Positions 23,189 to 32,545 of a DNA stretch of 64,000 bases are shown here, one piece after another (the first letter of the stretch is position 1; each line of letters starts with the position of its first letter). The notes beneath the pieces were generated by a model. The model worked only from the letters and a program-made list of their open reading frames with translations. It searched no databases and was not told where the DNA came from. Position numbers and translations under genes: made by a program. Source of the DNA: Myroides oncorhynchi (GTDB lineage: Bacteria > Bacteroidota > Bacteroidia > Flavobacteriales > Flavobacteriaceae); assembly GCF_020905415.1 (NCBI RefSeq), contig NZ_JAJJMP010000001.1, positions 124,001-188,000 on the forward strand, given 5' to 3'.

Positions 23189-24688
23189 TTAGTTGTTTTT
23201 GTTGTTCTCTGTTGATTTAATCTCTTCTTTATTTGCTTTGAATCGCATTTTTGCTGAAACAAATAAATCTTTTATTGTATCTAAAGACAAGCTAAAGCTG
23301 ACATCCCCGTTATCCTTAGTTGCTTTATACGTTAAATAAATAGCTAGAGGCGTAAGTGCCAATGAGCCTATCCAACCACCTAAGAAGGGAATAATACCAT
23401 CCTCTTGAGCCATTTTCTTACCAAAAGTATTAATGAAATGATAAGTAATAAAAATACCTACTGCAAATACAATTGGTAATCCAATACCTCCTTTTCTAAT
23501 AATAGCTCCTAACGGCGCCCCAATGTAAAACATAAGGAAACAAGAAAAAGCAATTACAAATTTCTCATATAATGCAAGCCAGTGATCATTAATCCTCTTT
23601 ACTTGGTTTAAAATAGAAAGATCATTACTCTCAGTGTTGAAACTAATATTATTAGTATAATCTATAGCAGATTGTAATATTCTACTTTGATTGTCATAAG
23701 TAAACCCTTTTAAAACATTTTCACCTATTTCAGCTATCTTTTTGTCTTTTTTACCAAGGCTATCGACATTAACTGTATTCACAGTTAAAACATTCCCTAA
23801 TCTTTGGGTAAGATTATCAGCATTTGATGCTTTCTCTGTTATCATTGCTTTTTGAAGAGAATCAATAGTATAGCTAAGCTCACTTATATTAAGCATACCA
23901 TAAGTATTGGTGATTTTCTCATCATCTTTACCTTCATTTTGAAAACTACTCAAATCAATATTCATTGTGTATTTTTTAAAATGTGTTTTTACAAAAGGAT
24001 ATTTCTTTGCCTCTTCATAATTCTTTGCTGTAACATCATCATAATAATTACCATCAAACAAATGAAGTTTCAAAATATTAGAACTTTCCTCAGTTTCCAG
24101 CTCACCATTGATAGATCTAATAACAGTTTTATTTTCATAACCTGAATTAGACTTCACATGCATCGTTACATTATCAAGATATTGTCCTTTATCTCCCGTT
24201 TTTTGGTCAACTTTGATATTGACTTGACCTAAATCATTAAACTGCCCAGCAGCTATAGCCATCGCTGGTTTAGTCTGAATAATCTCCTTGCGAAGATTTA
24301 AAAACTTATACTCAGCCTTAGGAATAACATCATTAGCAAACCAAAATGATACCCCTGCTAATCCAAATATAAAAATAGACAGTGGACGCATAGCTCTTTT
24401 CAAAGAAATACCTGAGGCTTTCATCGCTGCGAACTCGTAGTTTTCAGCAAAACTTCCAAAAGTCATAATAGAGGCTAATAAAACAGAAAGAGGCAACACT
24501 AGCGGTACCATCTTAGGAGAATAGAATAGTAAAAACTGGACAATGACTATCAAATCAAGATCCTTTCCTGCTAATTCTGAAATAAATAGCCAAACTCCTT
24601 GTAGGATAAATATAAAGTATAAAATAGCAAACACTGTTAACAGTGTTGATATAAAGCTTTTTAAAATGTAACGGTCAAGTATTTTCAC
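23189..24688 (-). CDS. LptF/LptG-family permease
   Basis: A 499-residue inner-membrane protein with membrane helices at about 12-34, 55-80 and 100-120, a large beta-rich periplasmic domain (about 130-380) and three more helices at about 385-455. The start MKILDRYILKSFISTLLTVFAILY is typical of YjgP/YjgQ proteins. These form the LptB2FG transporter that extracts lipopolysaccharide from the inner membrane. Flavobacteria often carry one or two such genes and I cannot say whether this is LptF or LptG. It is 4 bp from ribB and 10 bp from lolA, so the three are co-transcribed. Confidence 0.85.
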   Translation of the reverse strand: MKILDRYILKSFISTLLTVFAILYFIFILQGVWLFISELAGKDLDLIVIVQFLLFYSPKMVPLVLPLSVLLASIMTFGSFAENYEFAAMKASGISLKRAMRPLSIFIFGLAGVSFWFANDVIPKAEYKFLNLRKEIIQTKPAMAIAAGQFNDLGQVNIKVDQKTGDKGQYLDNVTMHVKSNSGYENKTVIRSINGELETEESSNILKLHLFDGNYYDDVTAKNYEEAKKYPFVKTHFKKYTMNIDLSSFQNEGKDDEKITNTYGMLNISELSYTIDSLQKAMITEKASNADNLTQRLGNVLTVNTVNVDSLGKKDKKIAEIGENVLKGFTYDNQSRILQSAIDYTNNISFNTESNDLSILNQVKRINDHWLALYEKFVIAFSCFLMFYIGAPLGAIIRKGGIGLPIVFAVGIFITYHFINTFGKKMAQEDGIIPFLGGWIGSLALTPLAIYLTYKATKDNGDVSFSLSLDTIKDLFVSAKMRFKANKEEIKSTENNKNN

Positions 24689-24698
24689 TTAAAATATT

Positions 24699-25349
24699 CT
24701 AGTCTATATTGTTGATGTAATAGTTAGGGTACAACGACTGTGTAAAGGTAAAGTGATTTTTCGACATTGTCTGATTTGTTTTGAAAGAATTAACCGTCAA
24801 TGTAGATTTACCCCCATCTTTATTCACCTGAATTTTATTATATATTTCTTTGCTACTAGAGTCTATCCCTAAAAAAACTTCTTTTATAACTGATTTTTTA
24901 TCAGTTGGTATCAGTTTAATATATTGTATTTTTCGCCCATTTACATTTTGCAAGATATCCCATTGAAAGCTATATCCTTGGTTAAAAAAAGTAAGCATCT
25001 GAGATGGCAATATCCCATCAGGTGATTTTGAATCAAATTTTGATACTGTCACCTCTTCATCTTCTTTTGATATCGTATAAATCTTTTTTCCATCATAAAT
25101 CTTTTGAATTCCCATAAAAGACAGATTATATAAATCCTTCTTAATATCTAACGTTCCTTTACCTTCAAAGTCCTGTTTGGTATTCTTATCATTCTTCTGG
25201 GTAAAAGAGAAGTTTATAGAAATATTATCATAACCATTAATTTTATTAGTTACTTCTGTTAAGTAATTTTTTGCTCGTTGACTACTCTGTGCATTCGCTG
25301 CTATAGCAAATAGAGCAACTCCTATAAATGCAATAATCTTCTTCATCAT
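24699..25349 (-). CDS. lolA: Outer-membrane lipoprotein carrier protein LolA
   Basis: A 216-residue periplasmic chaperone that carries lipoproteins from the inner to the outer membrane. The signal peptide MMKKIIAFIGVALFAIAANA is cleaved before QSSQ. The mature part has the LolA half-barrel pattern: SFTQKNDKNTKQDFEGKGTL, then YDGKKIYTISKEDEEVTVSKF and repeated beta strands. The gene lies 6 bp after ftsK and 10 bp before the LptF/G-family gene. A second ATG directly follows the first. Confidence 0.85.
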   Translation of the reverse strand: MMKKIIAFIGVALFAIAANAQSSQRAKNYLTEVTNKINGYDNISINFSFTQKNDKNTKQDFEGKGTLDIKKDLYNLSFMGIQKIYDGKKIYTISKEDEEVTVSKFDSKSPDGILPSQMLTFFNQGYSFQWDILQNVNGRKIQYIKLIPTDKKSVIKEVFLGIDSSSKEIYNKIQVNKDGGKSTLTVNSFKTNQTMSKNHFTFTQSLYPNYYINNID

Positions 25350-25355
25350 TTTTTA

Positions 25356-27863
25356 TTAATTGTTATTTTCTTCATTATCAAAAAACTGATCTAAGGCTAC
25401 CAAGTCAGGAATATTTACAGAACGCGCTTTACTTCCTTCAAACGGTCCTACTATACCTGCTGCCTCTAACTGATCTATTAATCTTCCTGCGCGATTATAT
25501 CCAAGCTTTAATTTTCTTTGTAATAGTGATGCAGAACCTTGTTGCGCAGTTACAATAATAGATGCTGCTTCTTTAAACAATGAATCTCTTTCACTTATAT
25601 CAATATCTAAATTAGTACTTCCTTCTTCTCCTACATACTCTGGTAAGATATATGCCTCGGGATAAGCTTTCTGCGATCCTATATACTCTGTTAGTTTTTC
25701 TACTTCTGGAGTATCTACAAAAGCACACTGTACACGTACTAATTCATTTCCTTGTGTATACAACATATCCCCTCTACCGATCAACTGATCCGCTCCTTGT
25801 TGATCTAGAATAGTTCGCGAGTCAATTTTAGAAGTTACTCTAAATGCTACACGGGCAGGAAAGTTTGCTTTAATAATACCTGTAATAACGTTAACAGATG
25901 GTCTCTGCGTTGCTATAATTAAATGTATACCGATAGCACGTGCTAATTGTGCTAAACGCGCGATAGGAGTCTCTACTTCTTTACCTGCTGTCATAATCAA
26001 ATCCGCAAACTCATCTACTACTAACACAATATATGGTAGAAAACGGTGTCCTAGTTCAGGATTTAACTTACGCTGCTTAAACTTCTCATTATACTCCTTT
26101 ATGTTTCTCACCATAGCATCTTTTAACAAACTATAGCGATTGTCCATCTCAATACAAAGTGAATTCAATGTATTAATAACTTTAGTATTATCAGTAATAA
26201 TAGCTTCCTCTGAATTAGGCAATTTAGCTAAATAATGTCTTTCAATTTTATTAAATAACGTTAATTCTACTTTCTTAGGATCAACCAAAACAAATTTAAC
26301 TTCTGCTGGGTGTTTTTTATAAAGCAATGATGTCAATAATGCATTTAGACCTACTGATTTACCTTGTCCAGTTGCTCCTGCCATTAACAGGTGAGGCATT
26401 TTTGCTAAGTCAACAACAAATGTCTCATTAGAAATAGTCTTTCCTAATGCTACTGGCAACTCCATCTCGGCACTTTGAAACTTAGGAGAAGCAATAACAC
26501 TTCTCATAGATACCATAGATGGACTATTATTAGGTACTTCTATACCTATAGTCCCTTTGCCAGGAATAGGAGCGATAATACGAATACCTAAGGCTGAAAG
26601 TGACAGTGCAATATCATCTTCTAAATTTTTAATTTTCGAAATTCTAATACCTGCTTCTGGAACAATCTCATACAAAGTAACTGTCGGACCAACAGTTGCC
26701 TTTATTTGTGCTATCTCTATTTTATAGTTGCGCAGAGTATCGACAATTCTGTTTTTATTCTCTTCTAATTCCTCTTGATTAATTGTAATTCCAGAACCAC
26801 TGTATTCTTTTAAAAGTTCAATAGAAGGAAATTGATAATTTGACAATTCTAAAGTAGGATCAAACTCTCCAAAATCTTGAACCAATTTAGCAGCCAAATT
26901 CTCTTCTAAACTCCCCTCTTCTTTTATTTCTTCAATCACAAAATCGTTTGTTGATGATGCTATTGGTTTGGAAATTTTGCTTTCTGACTGCTTTACAGAG
27001 TTATGATCTAATATTAGTTCAGAACTATTTTGTATTGTAGGTTTTATATCTTTTTGTTCTACTATAGTAGATTTTGGTGTAATCAATTCTGGTTCCTCAT
27101 AGATACTAAAATCCTCCTCTTTAATAGGTGTATTTTTATTTTCAATATTTTGAGTACTATTATTAGTATCACAAACATCCTTATCTATCGGATGTGAAGC
27201 CTCTTTTTGTTGATCAAAATCAACAGGTACTTCTATATGCTTCTTTTTAAACTTCTTAAAATGTAAAGGTAAATTCTCTAATCCTTGTCGTATTGATGCA
27301 GGAGAAAGTTTAAATCTAAACAATGAAAAAACAATAGCAAAGAAAAACAATAATAATACAGTTCCAGCAGTTCCTAAATAATCAACAAAATACAAGTTTA
27401 AATCATAACCTACCACACCTCCTAGCAATGGATTACTACTCCAAAAGAACCCCAAAAAAACTGATAATAACAACATGGAAAATAGATCCCAAAAAATCAC
27501 CTTTTTAATTCTTCTAGCAGGAATACTAAAAAAAGCATATATACCTGTATGTACCAACATCTTAGAAAAGAAAAAAGAAGCCAAACCAAATCCCTGATAA
27601 ACAAACACATGAGCTAAATACGCCCCAAGTTTACCCAGCCAGTTAGATACTTCTACCTGTCTATTTCCTAATAATTCTAAATTGCTTTGATCTTCTATTC
27701 CTGTTATCAAATATGAGATAAAACTCAATGTCAACGCAATACCACTAATAATTAGAAGTATAGTAATTAAAAATCTACTATTAATATGAATAGTAGTATC
27801 GAATTTTTTTGATGTATTATTTGATTGGGCGGTTTTCTTTTTTGTAGTATTCTCTTTCTCCAT
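25356..27863 (-). CDS. ftsK: FtsK/SpoIIIE-type DNA translocase
   Basis: An 835-residue translocase that pumps chromosomal DNA at the division septum and helps resolve dimers. I chose the ATG at 27863 (MEKENTTKKK). Four membrane helices lie at about 29-54, 85-107, 123-141 and 165-183. A low-complexity linker (about 200-330) follows, then the RecA-like motor with Walker A GATGQGKS (about 496-503) and Walker B VLVVDEFADL. The C-terminal gamma domain (winged helix, ASLLQRKLKLGYNRAGRLID) recognises orientation sequences. It heads the minus-strand run ftsK-lolA-lptF/G-ribB. Confidence 0.92.
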   Translation of the reverse strand: MEKENTTKKKTAQSNNTSKKFDTTIHINSRFLITILLIISGIALTLSFISYLITGIEDQSNLELLGNRQVEVSNWLGKLGAYLAHVFVYQGFGLASFFFSKMLVHTGIYAFFSIPARRIKKVIFWDLFSMLLLSVFLGFFWSSNPLLGGVVGYDLNLYFVDYLGTAGTVLLLFFFAIVFSLFRFKLSPASIRQGLENLPLHFKKFKKKHIEVPVDFDQQKEASHPIDKDVCDTNNSTQNIENKNTPIKEEDFSIYEEPELITPKSTIVEQKDIKPTIQNSSELILDHNSVKQSESKISKPIASSTNDFVIEEIKEEGSLEENLAAKLVQDFGEFDPTLELSNYQFPSIELLKEYSGSGITINQEELEENKNRIVDTLRNYKIEIAQIKATVGPTVTLYEIVPEAGIRISKIKNLEDDIALSLSALGIRIIAPIPGKGTIGIEVPNNSPSMVSMRSVIASPKFQSAEMELPVALGKTISNETFVVDLAKMPHLLMAGATGQGKSVGLNALLTSLLYKKHPAEVKFVLVDPKKVELTLFNKIERHYLAKLPNSEEAIITDNTKVINTLNSLCIEMDNRYSLLKDAMVRNIKEYNEKFKQRKLNPELGHRFLPYIVLVVDEFADLIMTAGKEVETPIARLAQLARAIGIHLIIATQRPSVNVITGIIKANFPARVAFRVTSKIDSRTILDQQGADQLIGRGDMLYTQGNELVRVQCAFVDTPEVEKLTEYIGSQKAYPEAYILPEYVGEEGSTNLDIDISERDSLFKEAASIIVTAQQGSASLLQRKLKLGYNRAGRLIDQLEAAGIVGPFEGSKARSVNIPDLVALDQFFDNEENNN

Positions 27864-27961
27864 TTTATTTATTATTGGCAATATGGCTATATTGTTCTGC
27901 CTAAACTAATAGCATAGACTAATATAAGACAACAACTCACACTAGTCTATGCATTAAACAA

Positions 27962-28462
27962 TTATTTTAAAGCAGCAATAGCTTTTTCATAATTTGGCTC
28001 ATCAGCTGTTTCTACTACTTGTTCTGTATAAATTACAGTTCCCTCTTCATTGATTACAACTATAGATCTAGATAACAGTCCTTTTAAAGGTCCATCTGTA
28101 AATAAAACTCCATAATCCTTTCCAAATTGTCCTTCTCTAAAATCTGATAGCATTTCTACATTAGAAATACCTTCAGCTCCACAAAAACGACCTTGAGCAA
28201 AAGGCAAATCTCTTGAAATACACAATACAATAGTATTTTCTAATTTAGAGGCATCTTGATTAAAATGTCTTACTGATGTAGCACATGTAGCTGTATCTAC
28301 ACTAGGAAAAATATTTAATACAACTTTTTTCCCTTTGTATTCTCCTAATGTTTTCTCAGCTAAATTTCCTCCCACTAATGTAAATTCAGGAGCTTTAGTA
28401 TTTAATCCTGGTAAAGTTCCTATCGTTTGTATAGGATTCCCTTTTAATGTTACAGTCGCCAT
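27962..28462 (-). CDS. tpx: Thiol peroxidase
   Basis: A 166-residue atypical two-cysteine peroxiredoxin that reduces hydrogen peroxide and organic peroxides with thioredoxin. The peroxidatic cysteine is C60 (SVDTATCATSVRHFN) and the resolving cysteine C94 (RFCGAEG). Length and both motifs match Tpx exactly. It is a single gene with about 100 bp to ftsK downstream and a strong bidirectional terminator upstream of it, which separates it from the next peroxide-defence cluster. Confidence 0.93.
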   Translation of the reverse strand: MATVTLKGNPIQTIGTLPGLNTKAPEFTLVGGNLAEKTLGEYKGKKVVLNIFPSVDTATCATSVRHFNQDASKLENTIVLCISRDLPFAQGRFCGAEGISNVEMLSDFREGQFGKDYGVLFTDGPLKGLLSRSIVVINEEGTVIYTEQVVETADEPNYEKAIAALK

Positions 28463-28660
28463 ATTGTTTTATTTTTTTTTAGGTTACACAAAAATAGGTA
28501 AAATTCAATAGAATTTACTGATTATTACTGATAGTTATATTAGCAATTTCCTAAATAGCACCACATAATTATCATCCTATCTAATTAATATTTCACATAG
28601 AAGTTAAAAACAAACCAATAAAGCTTCATCTCTTTTGGAGAATTATTAATTAAATCCAAC

Positions 28661-28693
28661 AAAAAAGACCACACCTAAGGTGTGGTCTTTTTT
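28661..28693. terminator. Perfect bidirectional terminator
   Basis: Arms of 16 bp (28661-28676 and 28678-28693) read AAAAAAGACCACACCT and its complement around a single centre base, with A and T runs at the two ends. It terminates the minus-strand peroxiredoxin cluster. Confidence 0.9.
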
Positions 28694-28709
28694 GTTATTA
28701 CAGGTCATC

Positions 28710-28967
28710 TTATTTGTCTATTGACCCTAAAACTCTCTGCATAAAAGTATTTAATGCTTCTTTTTGAGTAGCACCATCCTTCATTAATTTTTGTACCTCA
28801 AGAGCTCCATACATATTTGAAATAAGTTCACCGATGACATCTAATTCCTCATCTTTAAGAGAAGGAACTTCTGTCAGGTTTTCTAATACCTCAATAGCTT
28901 CGATAATATAATCTTGATCATTTTGCTCTACAAATTGAGTCAAATGTTTAATAACTGGTAATTTCAT
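28710..28967 (-). CDS. Small protein of the DUF6952 kind
   Basis: An 85-residue acidic, helical protein (MKLPVIKHLTQFVEQNDQDY). It has no cysteine pair, signal peptide or membrane helix. It lies 20 bp after the thioredoxin gene and in a run with a peroxiredoxin gene. I recall that small proteins of this form (DUF6952) are regularly found beside thioredoxin and AhpC-like genes in flavobacteria. A role in peroxide defence is suggested by context only. Confidence 0.7.
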   Translation of the reverse strand: MKLPVIKHLTQFVEQNDQDYIIEAIEVLENLTEVPSLKDEELDVIGELISNMYGALEVQKLMKDGATQKEALNTFMQRVLGSIDK

Positions 28968-28987
28968 TGCTTATAATATTTATGAAA

Positions 28988-29296
28988 TTATACAATCTCG
29001 TTTACTAATTCGTGTAAAACCTCAGTCTTATTTGTTTGAGTTTGGTTTACTAGTTTACCATTAACGAATGTAGCGAAAGTTGGTAAGTTACTTACATCTG
29101 CTAATTTTCTTGACTCAGGAAAGTTCTCAGCATCTGCAATTACAAATGTCATATTCTCTTTCTCTGTAGCCAATTTTTTAAATTTAGGCTTCATAATTCT
29201 ACAATTACCACACCAAGATGCAGCATATTGAACAACCACTTTTTCATTTGAATTTACAATCTCTTGTAAATTATCTTTATCTAGTTCTAAAAGCAT
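28988..29296 (-). CDS. Thioredoxin-family protein
   Basis: A 102-residue thioredoxin fold with active site SWCGNCRIMKP (C29 and C32; WCGNC rather than the usual WCGPC). The cis-proline region is NLPTF. No signal peptide, so cytoplasmic. It lies between the peroxiredoxin and DUF6952-like genes and is the likely electron donor for the peroxiredoxin. A hairpin in the 77-bp gap upstream may reduce its expression relative to the peroxiredoxin. Confidence 0.88.
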   Translation of the reverse strand: MLLELDKDNLQEIVNSNEKVVVQYAASWCGNCRIMKPKFKKLATEKENMTFVIADAENFPESRKLADVSNLPTFATFVNGKLVNQTQTNKTEVLHELVNEIV

Positions 29297-29324
29297 TTTT
29301 TTATTTTTTTGTGTTAGTAATATA

Positions 29325-29361
29325 AGAGTCTGTTTAGAATATTGAATTATAAACAGACTCT
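29325..29361 (-). terminator. Internal hairpin between peroxiredoxin and thioredoxin genes
   Basis: AGAGTCTGTTTA (29325-29336) and its exact complement (29350-29361) form a 12-bp stem around a 13-nt loop. Only a weak T-rich stretch follows on the minus strand. It looks like a partial terminator or an mRNA-processing hairpin. Confidence 0.6.
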
Positions 29362-29373
29362 ATAAACTTATTC

Positions 29374-30012
29374 TTAGTGTTTGCTTAAGTAATCAGCTAC
29401 TCCACCTCTATTTGCATTCATTGCATCTTTTCCTTCTTCCCAGTTAGCAGGACATACTTCACCATGAGTTTGTACGTGAGTGTAAGCATCGATTAATCTT
29501 AAGTACTCATTTACATTTCTTCCTAATGGCATATCATTTACTGATTCATGGAAGATTTTTCCTGACTCATCTACTAAATAAGTAGCTCTATATGTAACAT
29601 TAGATCCTTCGATTTGAACTGAATCTAATTCTTCATTGTATACTTCATTCTCGATATCTAAGATACCTAACACTGAAGATAGGTTTCTTTGAGTATCTGC
29701 GATGATAGGGTAAGTAACTCCTTCAATTCCTCCATTGTCTTTTGCTGTGTTTAACCAAGCGAAATGTACTTCGTTAGTATCACATGAAGCTCCAACTACA
29801 ATAGTATTTCTTTTTTCAAATTCTGGTAATGCAGCTTGGAAAGCGTGTAATTCTGTAGGACATACGAATGTAAAGTCTTTTGGATACCAGAATAATAATA
29901 CTTTTTTATTGTTTTTTGTTGCTTCTTCGAAGATGTTGATTTTTAAATCATCTCCCATTTCAGACATTGCGTCAACTGTGATGTTTGGAAATTTTTTACC
30001 TACTAAAGACAT
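29374..30012 (-). CDS. Two-cysteine peroxiredoxin, AhpC/Prx1 type
   Basis: A 212-residue typical two-cysteine peroxiredoxin. The peroxidatic cysteine is C51 in PKDFTFVCPTE and the resolving cysteine is C187 in GEVCPANWEEG. It reduces peroxides and peroxynitrite in the cytoplasm. It is the first gene of a minus-strand set with thioredoxin and a DUF6952-like protein. This set suggests thioredoxin rather than AhpF as reductant; no ahpF is nearby. Gene order and hairpin suggest high expression of this gene. Confidence 0.9.
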   Translation of the reverse strand: MSLVGKKFPNITVDAMSEMGDDLKINIFEEATKNNKKVLLFWYPKDFTFVCPTELHAFQAALPEFEKRNTIVVGASCDTNEVHFAWLNTAKDNGGIEGVTYPIIADTQRNLSSVLGILDIENEVYNEELDSVQIEGSNVTYRATYLVDESGKIFHESVNDMPLGRNVNEYLRLIDAYTHVQTHGEVCPANWEEGKDAMNANRGGVADYLSKH

Positions 30013-30394
30013 AATATTTATTTTTAAAGTTATTAATACTCTCTTGATTTCTTTTACAAATGTAAGTCGACTTAAACACTAAATCTATTAATTATGATTA
30101 TTGTTTCTTATTCTTACATAAGTAAAATCTATACCTAGCAAATCTAATTACCTTTTTTTAGATATCTCTAAAGATAGTGTTTTTATATAAATTCAAGAAG
30201 TATCTATTGTTATAAATATATTAATTAACAAAAAAAGCAATGAACATCACTAGTAGTGATGTTCATTGCTTTTTTTATCTGCTCAAATCTGCAAATAACG
30301 CTTAAAACATAATTAATTGATGTCAAATCTACAGTAGAATTGATTTGCAGAAAATGCTCGTTGAAAACTTAAAGTATATCAATTATATGTAATC
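30013..30394. other. Intergenic region between peroxiredoxin and antiporter genes
   Basis: Holds the upstream region of the peroxiredoxin gene, a perfect terminator at 30231-30276 (listed separately) and one copy of a dispersed motif GTAGAATTGATTTGCAG at 30334-30350. No gene seen. Confidence 0.55.
30231..30276. terminator. Strong symmetrical terminator between genes
   Basis: A run AAAAAAGCAATGAACATC pairs with GATGTTCATTGCTTTTTT, perfect over about 20 bp, with A and T runs at both ends. It would stop the antiporter transcript on the minus strand. Confidence 0.88.
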
Positions 30395-31849
30395 TTATTC
30401 TTTCTTTAATATTCGTCTTATTTTAATATCAAATGCCGCATATAACAATGTTACAAACGGACTTAGATAATTAAAAAATGCATATGGTAGGTACGTCATT
30501 GTAGGAATACCTAATACGCCTGAGTGATATGCTCCACACGTATTCCAAGGAATTAATACAGAAGTAACCGTACCTGAATCTTCTAGTGTACGACTCAAAT
30601 TCTCAGGTGCTAATCCTTTAGTTTTATAAGCCTCTGAAAACATCTTTCCGGGTACTACAATAGATAAGTATTGATCCGAAGTCATTATATTAATTGCCAA
30701 ACAACTTGCTACTGTACTTGCAAATAATCCAAATACGTTATTAGCTATATTTAATAAAGCCATCGAAATTTTTTGTAACGCTCCGATTGCTTCCATTGCA
30801 CCACCAAAAAACATTGCACACAAAATCAACCAAACTGTATTTAGCATACTAGCCATCCCACCAGCTTCAAATAATCCATTTAAACTTTCTAATGGAGATA
30901 AGATTCTAATATCAGTAGTCAATGCTAACATTACACCTTTATATGCGTTATAAAAATCAAATGCATCACCACCAGAAACTTCGACTACAATATTTTGCTG
31001 AAAAATTAAAGCAAATACAGCTCCTAATAAAGTCCCAATTAATAAAGCTGCAATTGGTTGTACTTTTTTAACTATTAAAAATACAACGAAAGTTGGCACA
31101 ATAAATAATACTGGTGTTACATTAAATGTCTCTGATATTGCTTTTAAGGTAGCTGATGTATCTACATCCCCTCCTGTTCCATAAATTAATCCTAATATTA
31201 TAAAAAGGATTAATGTAACTACATAAGTAGGAACTGTAGTATATAACATGTATCTAATGTGCGTAAACAAATCAGTACCAGCCATTACAGGTGCTAAATT
31301 AGTTGTATCTGATAATGGAGACAACTTATCCCCAAAATAAGCTCCTGATATCACTGCCCCACCTATCATACCTATAGGCATACCTAAAGCATTACCTATA
31401 CCTACTAAAGCTATCCCTACTGTAGCTGAAGTAGTCCATGAGCTTCCAGTTGCAATAGAAATTATAGAAGTAATTACTAAACACGCTGGTAAGTAAATAG
31501 CTGGATGTAATATCTGTAATCCATAATAAATCATACTAGGAATAATACCACTCAACAACCAAGTTCCTGATAGAGCTCCTACAAGTAATAAGATAAAAAC
31601 AGCATTAGAAGTATCTCTTACATTATTTATGATTTGTGTCAATATCTTATCATAACTAACCCTATTAAAGACTCCTACAACAGTAGCTATAGCCCCACCT
31701 ATAAGTAATATAAATTGATTCGTCCCTGACAATGCATCATCCCGGAACACATATACATTAATAGCTAATAGAGTCACTAATATTATGACAGGTATTAACG
31801 ATTGAAATAATGTTATTGGTTTTTCCTTTTTGCCTTGATTACTACTCAT
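30395..31849 (-). CDS. nhaC: Na+/H+ antiporter, NhaC family
   Basis: A 484-residue membrane protein with about 11-12 hydrophobic helices. GSSWTTSATVGIALVGIG and the later SDTTNLAPVMAG are conserved in NhaC-type antiporters, as is the C-terminal STVASCLAINIMTSDQYLS and DSGTVTSVLIPWNTCGAY. It should exchange sodium for protons across the inner membrane for pH and salt balance. The gene stands alone between terminators. Confidence 0.88.
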   Translation of the reverse strand: MSSNQGKKEKPITLFQSLIPVIILVTLLAINVYVFRDDALSGTNQFILLIGGAIATVVGVFNRVSYDKILTQIINNVRDTSNAVFILLLVGALSGTWLLSGIIPSMIYYGLQILHPAIYLPACLVITSIISIATGSSWTTSATVGIALVGIGNALGMPIGMIGGAVISGAYFGDKLSPLSDTTNLAPVMAGTDLFTHIRYMLYTTVPTYVVTLILFIILGLIYGTGGDVDTSATLKAISETFNVTPVLFIVPTFVVFLIVKKVQPIAALLIGTLLGAVFALIFQQNIVVEVSGGDAFDFYNAYKGVMLALTTDIRILSPLESLNGLFEAGGMASMLNTVWLILCAMFFGGAMEAIGALQKISMALLNIANNVFGLFASTVASCLAINIMTSDQYLSIVVPGKMFSEAYKTKGLAPENLSRTLEDSGTVTSVLIPWNTCGAYHSGVLGIPTMTYLPYAFFNYLSPFVTLLYAAFDIKIRRILKKE

Positions 31850-32164
31850 CTATTTATATATTAATTTATTTTTTGATGCGAAAATAGCTATTTTACAACT
31901 AACCTACTTACAAAATATCATTTATTGTATTTTTATTACAGACAAACTCTATTTTACCTAACTGATTTATAGTTTATTATGAAAATAATTAGATATTTCC
32001 TCCATTAAAGGATAAAAAAAATTGTTAAAAACGAAACTATTCTATATATTTACTACATACATATAAATAAATTTATACGTATTCTTAATGCGCAATCTTT
32101 TAAGATAAGTAAATCATTAAGATATAAAATATTGTTGTTTTGATGTTTTTAGAGGACATCATTT

Positions 32165-32198
32165 AAAGCTACTTATCTATAAATAAGTAGCTTTTTTT
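32165..32198 (+). terminator. Orphan plus-strand terminator
   Basis: AAAGCTACTTAT pairs with ATAAGTAGCTTT around a six-base loop and is followed by TTTTTG. No open reading frame ends upstream on this strand, so the transcript it ends is probably non-coding. Confidence 0.8.
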
Positions 32199-32492
32199 GT
32201 TTTCACTTTAACCTAGATTATATGATAGACTTATAAACGAAAAGTAATTACCTTAAATCCCAAGATAACATTTAAACGAGAATAAATTGTACCAAACAGA
32301 GCAAAATTAGTACTTAAAGCACACTGTAATGTGATTTTGGAGTTAATTGACGCTATGTAAAGTAGAATTAATTTGCAGTAAATGGTAGTTGCTGATTTAA
32401 GGTAACTATACAAAATAGGTCTGAATTGATAAAAACATAGTATAGTTATAGAGCTAATCAAAGAGCTATAAAGTAGAATTACTTTGTAGTAT

Positions 32493-32523
32493 TTGGCTAA
32501 TACCTAATCTGGGTTTAACTTTG
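32493..32523 (+). promoter_or_regulatory. Probable promoter of the bestrophin-like gene
   Basis: TTG at 32493-32495, a 20-bp spacer, then TAACTTTG at 32516-32523. This matches the Bacteroidetes TTG-N17-23-TANNTTTG promoter, 22 bp before the start codon. Confidence 0.6.
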
Positions 32524-32545
32524 CCATTCTAAAAAAACAATACTT

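Larger units (their letters stand above)
31850..32545. other. Long intergenic region with an orphan terminator
   Basis: About 700 bp of AT-rich DNA without a convincing gene. A strong plus-strand terminator at 32165-32198 has no gene in front of it, and a second stem-loop (TGATGT with ACATCA, near 32138-32161) lies directly upstream, so a small RNA may be encoded here. Two copies of a GTAGAATTNNTTTG motif lie at 32362 and 32473. The right end is the promoter of the bestrophin-like gene. Confidence 0.5.

Noticed and set aside
32231..32461. A 76-codon minus-strand ORF in the 31.9-32.5 kb gap
   Set aside because: Composition is low-complexity, it has no recognisable start region, and it overlaps dispersed motifs and the bestrophin promoter side.
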